This document shows positions 9,474 through 18,300 of a stretch of DNA of 31,787 nt, piece after piece (within the stretch, counting starts at the first letter, position 1; each line of letters opens with the position of its first letter). Below the pieces are notes generated by a model. The model saw only the letters and a list, made by a program, of their open reading frames with translations. It searched no databases and was not told the origin of the DNA. This DNA is from a virus: the IMG/VR virus record IMGVR_UViG_3300042691_022068, positions 1 to 31,787 of that record; one strand, written 5' to 3'. Made by a program: the position numbers and the translations under genes.

Positions 9474-11168
9474 TTATGTATTCTTAATGTTATCTATGTT
9501 TATTCTATGAATGTCCATGTTAAGAGACTTAGAAGTACTCTTACCGTATGCAATGTTAATACTTCCAGGTTTTGATTGGTCAGCAGTATCATAATAAAAA
9601 TAACCATTTCTTGCTGCCCATCCTCCACGAATTAACGCGTATTCACCTCTTCCAATAACCACATCTCCAAAAGAATCTATACCTATGTCAGGTTTGTTAA
9701 CGTTTGCAGGATCGCTTTTGAAAACTTCATTTTCTTCAGATACAAACCAAAGGTTAACTGAATCTACACCAGGCACGTTTTCAATAATTGAAATCAGGTC
9801 AGACTTTGGTATCTTGTCTCGTCTGCGATTATTTAAGAAGTACTCGCTGCATTTAGATATTACTTGTTGTGAAATAGTTTCTTTGCTATAACCTTCAAAT
9901 GCAGAAATGTTTATATTTACCACATATCTTTTAACCACAGGATCTATAATCTTTACTATCGTAGTTAAAATCTTTTGTCCGCTTTGCTCAATGTAATCAT
10001 ACACCTTTTGTTTTTCTTCGTCGGTTAAAAGAAACAGCGAATAAGGAACAGTAAAGTAGTCAGCGTTACTAGGTTTTCTCTTATTAACGTCTGGTATTAA
10101 GAAAAGATAAACTACGTTATCATCAGAAACATCTCCATCATCAAGAGTACTGAATGCATCAATTACGCTAAAGATGTTAAACTTCTGCAAGAAGTAAACG
10201 TATGAATCAGCATTCGCTAAAACGTATGATCTTGAAGTTTTTGGAGCAAGAACTCGGGTTAGATAAATTGGTTCAGCATCAGAACCAAACATTATAGGTT
10301 TGTTAATAGCAATATCAATAACTTCGTCAATCTTGATAGCATTTCCAAGTAGATCATAAACAGGTTCATCAAAAGCAAATTCAGGAATGCCTTCTAAAAT
10401 GTTACCTGCGTTTCCGGCAGTTGTAAGATATTCAACACGAATAGTAGATCCTAACGGCGGAGCAGCACCAAAGAATCCGTTACCGAAATATAAGTCTAAT
10501 CCTCCGCTGATACCTGTCTTAACTACTACACCTTTTTCTTCATAAGGCATATCATAAACAGAATCGTATTGCTTCCATACTTCAGAATTTACATACACCT
10601 TAATAAAGAAGTTATCAATCTGAGCGTTCTTCTTAGGATTAATAGCAAATGATTGTAAAGGTAATCCTGTACCAGTTACAGTTTGGGATTCAATAGCGCC
10701 TTGTGTAACTTTAACTTCTATAGTATTTTTACCAGTCAGGTTCATTCTTATTTCTTCTACGTCAGTAGTTATTGTATAAGAAAGACCCGAAGAGTTATCA
10801 ATTAAGCGAGTGTAATTTGGAATAATTACAGTGTTTCCGTAAAGATCTATTGGGTTGCCATTATATGTTAAATTAATAGTGCCTGATGCAGCAACAGCTC
10901 TAGAAGGATTGTGACCTGCGATACGAGCAAGACTTCTTACGGATACATCACGAGTAGCCGTAAAGATATTCATTTCAGTTACGCTATCTTCAACATAATA
11001 AAAGATTAGTTTTCCTAAATCAAGCATTACGCTTAGCAACTGACCATAGGCACTTGCTGGTGAAAATACGTCTCCTACTTGTGCAAAGGTTCTAACAAGA
11101 TAGTTTTGTGCGTCAGCGGCTAACTCGTCATAGCGTATTCTGTTGTACTTAAAGATTTCTAATGCCAT
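9474..11168 (-). CDS. 6: baseplate wedge protein, gp6/gpJ family
   Basis: A 564-residue protein with the look of the baseplate J family. It has an N-terminal helical segment beginning with YDELAADAQNYLVRTFAQVG and a conserved central part with SVRSLARIAGHNPSRAVAASG (about 75-95). Next comes a long beta-rich region, then a C-terminal domain with a VNINISAFEGYS...IPKSDLISIIENVPGVDSV pattern typical of J-like proteins. In T4, gp6 dimers form the ring linking the six wedges around the hub. It lies immediately downstream of gp25, as W and J lie together in P2. It is somewhat shorter than T4 gp6 (660 residues). Assignment by motif and neighbourhood is strong. Confidence 0.88.
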   Translation of the reverse strand: MALEIFKYNRIRYDELAADAQNYLVRTFAQVGDVFSPASAYGQLLSVMLDLGKLIFYYVEDSVTEMNIFTATRDVSVRSLARIAGHNPSRAVAASGTINLTYNGNPIDLYGNTVIIPNYTRLIDNSSGLSYTITTDVEEIRMNLTGKNTIEVKVTQGAIESQTVTGTGLPLQSFAINPKKNAQIDNFFIKVYVNSEVWKQYDSVYDMPYEEKGVVVKTGISGGLDLYFGNGFFGAAPPLGSTIRVEYLTTAGNAGNILEGIPEFAFDEPVYDLLGNAIKIDEVIDIAINKPIMFGSDAEPIYLTRVLAPKTSRSYVLANADSYVYFLQKFNIFSVIDAFSTLDDGDVSDDNVVYLFLIPDVNKRKPSNADYFTVPYSLFLLTDEEKQKVYDYIEQSGQKILTTIVKIIDPVVKRYVVNINISAFEGYSKETISQQVISKCSEYFLNNRRRDKIPKSDLISIIENVPGVDSVNLWFVSEENEVFKSDPANVNKPDIGIDSFGDVVIGRGEYALIRGGWAARNGYFYYDTADQSKPGSINIAYGKSTSKSLNMDIHRINIDNIKNT

Positions 11169-11177
11169 TTCAATTCA

Positions 11178-11540
11178 TTATGTTGCTACAACGCCAAGGT
11201 ATTTCCTGCCGTCTATGTATATATCTATGTAAGCAATATCTCTTACTGTCCCAGGGACAAAACTAACTTGTAAGTCAATTTTGTAATACTGCGACTCAGG
11301 AACATACTTAGAAACTTGACCAAAAAAGTTTTGCTGTAGCTGAAATGCATTAAAATTTAATTCGAATAGATGATACTCAAGATCTAACCCAATGTCAGGC
11401 AACCCAAGAACCTCTCCACGATTAGTAAACAAAATCATACGAAGTTTCGTTAATAACGCTTCAATAGGATTGTGTGTTTCTAACAGCTGATAGTTATACT
11501 GTGGGTCGTTTAGGTTTCTGCAGTAGATTTCTGTTAACAT
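11178..11540 (-). CDS. 25: baseplate wedge protein gp25 / gpW
   Basis: A 120-residue protein of typical gp25 length (T4 132). It has the family's core pattern: helix NPIEALLTKLRMILFTNRGEVLGLPDIG at about 24-51, with the GE (42-43) and P-x-IG (48-51) signature, then a second helix and a C-terminal beta hairpin ending IDGRKYLGVV. The protein belongs to the wedge core that joins the sheath to the baseplate, and related proteins serve contractile injection systems and type VI secretion (TssE). It sits directly before the gp6-like gene with a 9-base gap, a conserved pairing. No Shine-Dalgarno sequence precedes the ATG. Confidence 0.9.
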   Translation of the reverse strand: MLTEIYCRNLNDPQYNYQLLETHNPIEALLTKLRMILFTNRGEVLGLPDIGLDLEYHLFELNFNAFQLQQNFFGQVSKYVPESQYYKIDLQVSFVPGTVRDIAYIDIYIDGRKYLGVVAT

Positions 11541-11541
11541 A

Positions 11542-12273
11542 TTAGTGGAATATGTAGAACCAGTCTGGGCTGTTCTCGTCGTCTATTTTTTGTTTTATTT
11601 GTTCAATTTCTTCTTTACCTTCATCAGTCATTTTACTACCGTCAATAGCAATACCACCTGGTAAGTTAAACTGAAACATTCCAAGTATTCTACCAAGAGA
11701 GATTTTCCCTTGTGCAATTACATATCTTTGAAAGAACCAATCATCATATAATTTAGACTCTTCAATCTTTACATATGTATTTATGAAAAGATTTTTCTTA
11801 GGGTCACGACCAAGAATCTTTAATCGATGTGTGTTTGTGTTATAGTCGTATCTAACTCTTTCAAGTATGAATGCTTTTGTAAGATCCCAATAAGAATACT
11901 GAGCAGTACGTAATACCAAATCATCAGAAGCAAATGGCGCAAGATAAATTTCTGCAGCAAGAAGTCGGTTATCACTAAAGTCTCTATCAATAGTTCCTAA
12001 TCTACCACCACCTGATATCTCACGACATTCAAATACGCTAACTACACAGTCAGGCAAAAGAATGCTTCGCGTTTTCTTAAATTCAGGGTCCCCAAACCAC
12101 TGTCGTTGAATTACATAATACTGTGTTTCTACAGCAGGTCCGTAATTAATATAGAACCAATTCAGAGCTTGGTCAACTATACGTTCAGCTTCTCTGGCAG
12201 GAATAGAATAAGGAAGAGCACCACTTGCGGTGATCTCATTATTTATTAGTTCTATTAATTCGTCTCTAGTCAT
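11542..12273 (-). CDS. structural adaptor-like protein (neck or wedge candidate)
   Basis: A 243-residue protein whose N-terminal part is helical (TRDELIELINNEI, then EAERIVDQALNWFYINYG). A beta segment follows with ILLPDCVVSVFECREIS (about 71-87). This layout, helices first and then a 'LP-x-x-V-x-SV' strand, is reminiscent of head-tail adaptor or neck proteins such as the gp13-type connectors. It ends one base before gp25, so it could equally be a wedge component. No enzyme motif is visible. I treat it as a structural protein with uncertain place in the particle. Confidence 0.55.
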   Translation of the reverse strand: MTRDELIELINNEITASGALPYSIPAREAERIVDQALNWFYINYGPAVETQYYVIQRQWFGDPEFKKTRSILLPDCVVSVFECREISGGGRLGTIDRDFSDNRLLAAEIYLAPFASDDLVLRTAQYSYWDLTKAFILERVRYDYNTNTHRLKILGRDPKKNLFINTYVKIEESKLYDDWFFQRYVIAQGKISLGRILGMFQFNLPGGIAIDGSKMTDEGKEEIEQIKQKIDDENSPDWFYIFH

Positions 12274-12280
12274 ATAAAGA

Positions 12281-12625
12281 TTAGTCTAATTCAGGAGCAA
12301 AACCAAGGCTGTTTGCGCAATCTTGCTCAAAGTAAGCCTTTTGACTGCGAGGATATTCATGTGTAAATACTACCTTATCATCTTGAATAATCTCAAGAAG
12401 GTATGAACCCTTGCTAGTAGTACCAGCTTTAATTACCCATTCGTTTCCGTTGCGTTTTTCATCTGCATAATATACTTGAACAAAGTCAAAACGATTATCA
12501 TCATCTTCGTCAGTTCTTTCTTCGTCAAACTCAAAAGAAACTCCTCCTAAGTGCAGTTTCTTTTCTATGTCAAACGGCAAATGAGCTTCATTCAAAAAGT
12601 TTTCAAATGTTTTAATGTGCTTCAT
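12281..12625 (-). CDS. small acidic protein with capsid-targeting-like N-terminus
   Basis: A 114-residue acidic protein beginning MKHIKTFENFLNEA. T4 internal head proteins begin MKTYQEFIAEA, a capsid-targeting sequence cut by the gp21 prohead protease after (I/L)-x-E. Here L-N-E at 11-13 would be the matching cleavage site. The rest has a DEERTDEDDDNRFDF acidic patch and a small alpha/beta-looking domain (FVQVYYADEKRNGNEWVIKAG). Packaging into the head, or ejection with the DNA, is therefore a reasonable inference. Similar N-termini do occur on other proteins of T4-like phages, so the caveat stands. The start ATG lies inside the end of the 42-codon ORF (14-base overlap). Confidence 0.65.
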   Translation of the reverse strand: MKHIKTFENFLNEAHLPFDIEKKLHLGGVSFEFDEERTDEDDDNRFDFVQVYYADEKRNGNEWVIKAGTTSKGSYLLEIIQDDKVVFTHEYPRSQKAYFEQDCANSLGFAPELD

Positions 12626-12740
12626 TTTCAGCTTTTAATTTTTTAAGAACCTTTTCGTTTTCTAAGATTCTTTTTAGATTTTTTGCTAAGTTACGACGGT
12701 TGCGAGGCATACCGGGTTTTTCTTTCTTTGCTCGTGCCAC
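12612..12740 (-). CDS. hidden 42-codon basic ORF
   Basis: Reading from GTG at 12738-12740, a 42-residue protein starts MARAKKEKPGMPRNRR and ends in a predicted charged helix LKRILENEKVLKKLKAENEAH. It fills almost exactly the gap between the amidoligase-like gene (stop at 12753) and the acidic gene, overlapping the latter's start by 14 bases, like other overlaps in this operon. An alternative ATG start at 12710 gives 32 residues. The composition is strongly basic with Lys/Arg/Glu alternation, as in coiled-coil or nucleic-acid-binding peptides. I recognise no family, and the call rests on fit and composition only. Confidence 0.5.
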   Translation of the reverse strand: MARAKKEKPGMPRNRRNLAKNLKRILENEKVLKKLKAENEAH

Positions 12741-12752
12741 TTTTCATAGAAG

Positions 12753-14174
12753 TTATTTTTTCTTGGAATCTTTTTCCTTTTTGTTTTTCTTGTCTTGGGT
12801 AGCATCTTGAAAAGTATTTCCACCGGAATTACCAGTTTCGCTAGGCTGACCTTCAACAATCATAGTATCTTTGGAAATTTTTGCAAGTTTTCCAATTTCA
12901 CCATTACGAATAACACCTCGATTAACTTGACAGTTAATGATGTTTTTCTTGTTTTCAATGAAGCAATCATTTAATACGTTATCAAGATGCAATTCACATT
13001 CTGCAACTTTACTAAAGTCAACAGTATTGCCTTTTACAAAATTACCGTCTTGTATTCTTGAGTTCTTAATCTTGCAATCATAAAACCATGCTCTATGAAT
13101 AACACCTTCAATTTCACAATTGATAAACTCCATATCGGATAACTTACAGTTACTCAACTTGGTATCTTTTAATTGAAAACGACCTATTTCTTTGTCGTAA
13201 TTAAAAGCACCCTTTTTCATTTTTCCTGTAACTATAAGATCAAACAGTTTTTCGCGAATGTTGCCCCACATAGATTCCAATACTTGCGGATCTGCGTTCA
13301 TATCAACTCCAACTTCAATATCAGGAAACGCTTTTTGAAAATGTTCGTATTTAACAAAAGCTTCATATATCTTCTTGTCAATATCAGTCATTTTCTTGAA
13401 GTCTCTCTTTTCTTTGTCGGTGAATCCTTCAAAGTTTAGGGTATCATATAAGTGAAGAATAAAGTAATCGACCAAATCAAGAATTTTCTTTGTCATCTTT
13501 TCATAATCTTTACCGCCTAGGTAACGATACTCAAGATATCCTTTTTCCGCTTTTAAGAAGTTAACTCCATAATACTTCTCATCAGCAGGAAGAGTTAGCG
13601 TGGCACGGCTAAAATCTTCCAGTGATGGAGAATAAAAAAGAACCCTGTTAGGTCTTAGTGTTTTAATACTTCTAGCATAAACACTTCCTTCTCTTTTAGG
13701 GAATATGTCATATATTTTCTTTTCGTCAAAGGAAAGAATAAACTTTGGTATGTTCATATTAGGAATGGTAAAACGAGTAGGAACCGCGTTTTCATCAATA
13801 CTAATGTTTACGTGTATAGAACATCTTTCATTAGTATAACCATTACTGCCAATCCATTCAAAGACTTTAATTAAGACATTTCGTGCATCTTTATACTTCA
13901 TCGGTCCAGTAACCAATTCACACATACTCTTACCTCCTGAATAATCAGGTTCTAATTTGAATATGTCAGCAGTAGGAGCTACTGGTGAGTGATAAAGAGG
14001 CTTAGGTTCTGTTAAGGAACTCAATGCAAGAGGGACTACTACCCTTCTCTTTACAAATTTTGCAATATCCTTTGCAGTTTCAAATACATCCATTGAGCTA
14101 TAAAACTCAAATTCGAATCCAATTTTTCCACCGTCAAGAACCTCAGTCTTAGTGTAATTCTTTTTAACCTTCAT
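12753..14174 (-). CDS. amidoligase-like enzyme fused to a pentapeptide-like repeat domain
   Basis: Read from ATG 14174 (473 residues). An in-frame ATG at 14216 would push deep into the S1 gene, whereas 14174 gives an 11-base overlap like its neighbours. Residues 15-240 match the amidoligase (COOH-NH2 ligase, glutamine-synthetase fold) layout: GFEFEF (19-24), CELVTGP (85-91), CSIHVNIS (118-125; family form CG-HVH) and YLEYRYLGGKDY (213-224; family form EFR-x-x-G-T). These enzymes form amide or isopeptide bonds using ATP. Residues about 335-428 repeat a five-residue rhythm (LKDTKLSNCKLSDMEFINCE) typical of pentapeptide-type right-handed beta-helices. The tail after 440 is disordered and Lys-rich. 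Substrate unknown; the surroundings suggest expression with virion genes. Confidence 0.72.
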   Translation of the reverse strand: MKVKKNYTKTEVLDGGKIGFEFEFYSSMDVFETAKDIAKFVKRRVVVPLALSSLTEPKPLYHSPVAPTADIFKLEPDYSGGKSMCELVTGPMKYKDARNVLIKVFEWIGSNGYTNERCSIHVNISIDENAVPTRFTIPNMNIPKFILSFDEKKIYDIFPKREGSVYARSIKTLRPNRVLFYSPSLEDFSRATLTLPADEKYYGVNFLKAEKGYLEYRYLGGKDYEKMTKKILDLVDYFILHLYDTLNFEGFTDKEKRDFKKMTDIDKKIYEAFVKYEHFQKAFPDIEVGVDMNADPQVLESMWGNIREKLFDLIVTGKMKKGAFNYDKEIGRFQLKDTKLSNCKLSDMEFINCEIEGVIHRAWFYDCKIKNSRIQDGNFVKGNTVDFSKVAECELHLDNVLNDCFIENKKNIINCQVNRGVIRNGEIGKLAKISKDTMIVEGQPSETGNSGGNTFQDATQDKKNKKEKDSKKK

Positions 14175-15360
14175 TTGGCAATGATAAGAAAATTTTATCG
14201 TTATGAACTCTATCAATAGAAACCATTACTGTGTCTCCAACGGTAAAGTTCTTTTTCTTTGTTTTGATCTCTTTTTGGGAAATCATTCCGCAGATATCTT
14301 TTTGTAATTTAACTAACGTTCCAAAAGGTTGTACTGAGATAACTTCGCCTCCTCGAATAGTTCCAAGATTTTTTTCTTTAAACTCTTCAAGTTCTAATCT
14401 TTTAAATGTCGGATCTTCATCTGTAAGAATAATTTTCTTATCAGCAGTAATTTCCTTTATCCAAAAAGTTAGCTCATTTCCAGCCGTTACTTCACGGTCA
14501 TTAAACTTCTTTTTCATTTCAGCGGTCATTTTGCTCGTATGCAATAAACCTGTGAATATCTCATCAAACTCAACGAACACCCCGTACTTAGCTACACCTG
14601 TAACATTTCCTGTGTACATCTTATCAGTTTCTAATTCACTAATTTTGCTAGGCAATATCATATTCACGTATTTCTTATACGAGAATACAAATGTATTGCT
14701 TTCGCGTAAGTAATCTTCTACAACGACAGGAATTTCTTTTCCTATCATGCTGTCAAAATCTCTTACGATATTTGTAGCAGCAAGTGATCCAGGTAAGAAA
14801 CCTTTAATTCCTGCGACAAATATGATAAACCCACCACCGTTCTTTTCAAGTATCTTACCAATGTAAGCAGTTGTTGGTTTAGCAATTTCTTTGAAAAGTT
14901 CACTCTTGATCTTTTCTTCCATTCCTCTAGAAATAGAAACCTTAACATAAGGTTCTACTTGCTCGACAATAGCTTGTACTTCTTGGTTTAAAAAGTAGCT
15001 TTGTCCTTCCTCGGTATTTAAGTACGATGAAAAACCGTCAGGATCCATGTTAATTGTGTTCAAGTAGCCTTTTTCTCTTTTAAGATCTACTACTGCATCA
15101 ATTAATCCTCCGAGTATTACATGCACTTCTGACTTGTTAGTGGCTCTGACAGAAATAATTTTTCTAGTCTCACCTTCTTTGAGTTCTTTGCTTAAGATTT
15201 CTTGTCCGAGAATCATTTTCTCGTAAAGGTCTAAAGCATAAGGCTCCAAGCAGTAATTCTTAGCGCCGTATTTTGCTAAGATCTCAGGATTGGGTTTTCT
15301 TCTTTTACCAGACTCCAGTCTGTCCCAATCAAATTCTTGTGTGTTTTTTTCTGTGTTCAT
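14164..15360 (-). CDS. multi-S1-domain RNA-binding protein
   Basis: A 398-residue protein with three recognisable S1 (OB-fold) repeats. They are about 163-231 (AYIGKILEKNGGGFIIFVAGIKGFLPGS), 246-316 (YTGNVTGVAKYGVFVEFDEIFTGLLHTS) and 331-395 (GTIRGGEVISVQPFGTLVKL...GMISQ). Repeat 2 has the classic G-V-x-x-x-x-YGVFVE...GLLH pattern of ribosomal protein S1. The N-terminal 140 residues may contain one more degenerate repeat. It could bind mRNA at initiation, substitute for or compete with host S1, or protect phage RNA. A promoter-like ATATATAC lies 15-24 bases upstream of its ATG, so it may be expressed separately as well as by read-through. S1 folds are certain; the role is inferred. Confidence 0.85.
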   Translation of the reverse strand: MNTEKNTQEFDWDRLESGKRRKPNPEILAKYGAKNYCLEPYALDLYEKMILGQEILSKELKEGETRKIISVRATNKSEVHVILGGLIDAVVDLKREKGYLNTINMDPDGFSSYLNTEEGQSYFLNQEVQAIVEQVEPYVKVSISRGMEEKIKSELFKEIAKPTTAYIGKILEKNGGGFIIFVAGIKGFLPGSLAATNIVRDFDSMIGKEIPVVVEDYLRESNTFVFSYKKYVNMILPSKISELETDKMYTGNVTGVAKYGVFVEFDEIFTGLLHTSKMTAEMKKKFNDREVTAGNELTFWIKEITADKKIILTDEDPTFKRLELEEFKEKNLGTIRGGEVISVQPFGTLVKLQKDICGMISQKEIKTKKKNFTVGDTVMVSIDRVHNDKIFLSLPNEG

Positions 15361-15374
15361 TATTTTAGATTTTA

Positions 15375-15384
15375 GTATATATCA
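15375..15384 (-). promoter_or_regulatory. late-promoter-like element before the S1-domain gene
   Basis: The minus strand reads TGATATATACTAAAAT immediately upstream of the S1-domain gene. The same TGATATATAC(C)TAAAA string precedes the gene at 27296, and a variant precedes the gene at 30835. T4 late promoters consist of a TATAAATA -10 box only, and this looks like a divergent version. If the usual distance to the start of transcription holds, the leader would be only about 8 bases long. Confidence 0.55.
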
Positions 15385-15393
15385 TACTGTTCT

Positions 15394-18300
15394 TTACGCA
15401 AAGTATGGTGCCACATAACTATTTCCTAACAGAGCATTTCTCTGCGCAGTGGCAACCAATTGATCCAGCCAAATTATGAATGGAAAGTTTTTTGTTGAAA
15501 GTCCTTCCCATGCAGGTAAGATTTCTTTAGGTTTTGACGGATGTATTTTAGTTAAGACCGCTCTCGTTGCAGGAAAAGCACATCCTAATAGAATTACTGG
15601 AAAAGGTATGTTTTCACTGGTAAACGTAGCAGCGCCTTTTACGATAGGGTCAACATAATCTTTTATGAATTTAGGATTAAGTTCTAAGAAAGGACCTTCA
15701 GGTTTAGGAGGGTCCGGAGAAACAAATTGAGATATGATTGACAAGAAAGGCGATTTAAGATTAGATGCCGCGTCTATTAAAGAACCCAATACATCTAAAG
15801 CAGGGAATGCTATCGTTTCTAACAGAGAAAACAAAAATGCTTTGATGTCAGGACCTGCTATTTGGTCAAGGTTAACGCTGAAGAGTAACTTTATGATGTT
15901 TAGAATAGCAGCAATCTTTGAAGCAACATCCGGTGATCCTAAGTTATTACAAATCTGATTAATGTAGCAGTCGGCAAAATCTTTTAGCGCAGATAGAAAA
16001 TCTTTAATAGCATTTTTTATGATTGCAAGAATTTTCTGTCCGGGTATTTCTATTTGAATAGGTAAGCCAACTTTAGGAAGTCTTACCGTAAAAGTTTTAA
16101 TGAAGTTTTGTAAAGCTTTCTTAATTTCTTTAAGAAGCGAAACACTTATGTCAATAGGAATAACAAGAGGAGGCAATAAGTCTAAAAACAAATTAACTCC
16201 AAGCTGAAATAATTCTTCCGCTGACGGTAATTGAACTGCAAAGTCAATGATAGCACTAAGTGCTCTAAGAATAAGATCATCCGCAAGACCTAAGATTATA
16301 TTAGGTATGTTTTTGATTGTTTCTAATGCGAGCGCAATTCCTGGCGGTAGCGGCGGAATAGGAACATTAGTATAACACGGTTCAGGAAGTACCGGCAAAA
16401 TGTCAGCAACTGAAACAAACCCTAATTTCTCAGGTGTTATCTTTTTAATAGCATCTTCTATCTGTTTTCTTAATAATTCTTTAACTAAATCTAATCTTTT
16501 CTTTGCCGCTTCTTCAGGGTTTCCTAAATCTAATTCAGCTTCAAGTTCATCTATCTTTGCGTCAAATTCTGCAAATATACCTATTGATGTAGTGGCCGCT
16601 GTGTTAGCTCTAACAAGTTCTTTTAATTTAGCGGTTACATCAAGAGGGTTATTAATAGCAAGTCCTATTTCTTTAAGAAGTTTTTGCGCTTCTCCTGGCG
16701 CTGTTTTAAGAGTACTTATCAAAGAATTCACAGTGTCAAGCATAGCAATCGCATTAGGAAGTTCCATCATCATGCCAGTTGAATCCCTTGGTATTTTTAT
16801 TCCTGGAACATCAAGCCCGTCTAAACTTGCAATTAAAAGATCTATAACAGCTTTCAGTGCTAACTTAATTGCTTCTGCATTATTACAGTCAGTAAACTTT
16901 AAAGCATTCTTAATTAAGTCCTTAACTTGTAAAGCTGTTGGTGTATTTCCACCAAAGATGGGTGGGTCAGGAATAACTAATTCATCTACAGATTTCTTAA
17001 TTTTACCTTTTATGTTATCGATAACCGTCTTTGAAGAATCAGGTTTATTTACATCTAATCGCGTAGACCCTGAAAACAAGTTGCCGGGGAACTGCGTAAG
17101 GTTAATTCTTAATGTAGTATCAAGACCAGGCAATAGTTCAAGTAAGCTCTTGTTATCAAAGTCAGTTATTCCTAAAGCAGGATCCGGGATTTTGCTAGGA
17201 CCTGTCAGGGTAACAGCAAAAATGGCTTGTTGCTTTTCATCAATTAGCATTACATATACATTCGGAATAATTCCACCAGCTGCGCCAATCCAAAACACAA
17301 AAGTACCTACAGGTGTTGAAAGCGTCAAAAGATGGACCCATAAGAATGGCATAGGAATACTTATGACAGGGTCAGGTATTCCCATAGCAAGTGTTGGAAT
17401 TGCTGCGGGAACTGGTATTTGTAAAGCTACCGGGTAGTATCTAAACAATCGCTTATTCAAAAACTGTAAGTCAGGTATTGGCATAAGACTTACCGTTTGC
17501 ATAATTTTAGTGTATTCCCTCCAATAACAATTCTTTTTGTAATCAGGGCAACCGTTAGAACCTTTAAGACCTAGCGGATCACTTCCTAAAAGATCTTTGC
17601 ATTTCTTTTCAGTACCAGGCGATTCTTTTCCACCGCCAGCTTTTTGAGCGCATTCAGTAATAGCCGCTTTTTGTTTTTCTATACAATCATTTGATTCTTC
17701 TATAATCTTGACTAACCCGTTTAGCTCTAACTGCAGTTTCTTTAAGAATTTTTGAGAAATAGTTAATTCATTTACAAACTTATCAGGGTTAAAAGTCTCA
17801 AAGTTTGATACGCTAATGTTTGAAAAACCAGTAGATCCCAGCATATCATAAAAAGATAGCTTTGCTTCAAGTCTTGCATAAAACTTAATCTTTTGAATGT
17901 AGGGTTCTGCATTCGAACTGCTCAAGATTTGCGTTGCTAACGAATTTATTTTTCCGCGAGTAAGTTCTTCCAATTTTTCTATAAAAGGAACAGCAACAGA
18001 CAAGTCTACGTTACATTCTTTGACAGAAGTAGGAACTTCTTGAACAATAGTAGAGCCGTCGCCGGACTTAATTTCCACTGTTGATTTTGTACCTAAAGCA
18101 TTTCCTTGACTATCATATTGTGGTTTAGGTGAAGTATACCCTTGCTCTTGCCATGTAAATAAGTCATCAATTCTATTAGGTGAATAGTACTTTTTCCAAA
18201 GACCGTTTTCTAAAAAACCTGTTCTTGGTGATCCTTCACCAGATATGAATGTATAGTTTTCAACTTTAAGATAACTATCAAAAATTGTATCTTCTGCACC

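Noticed and set aside
14175-14216. N-terminal extension of the amidoligase-like gene
   Set aside because: It would enlarge the overlap with the S1 gene from 11 to 53 bases; the start at 14174 fits the operon pattern and gives a natural MKVKK N-terminus.
16400-17437. Long plus-strand open frame of 345 codons
   Set aside because: It lies entirely opposite the 1515-residue gene, has Ser/Ile-rich low-information composition and no context; it mirrors the codon bias of the real gene.
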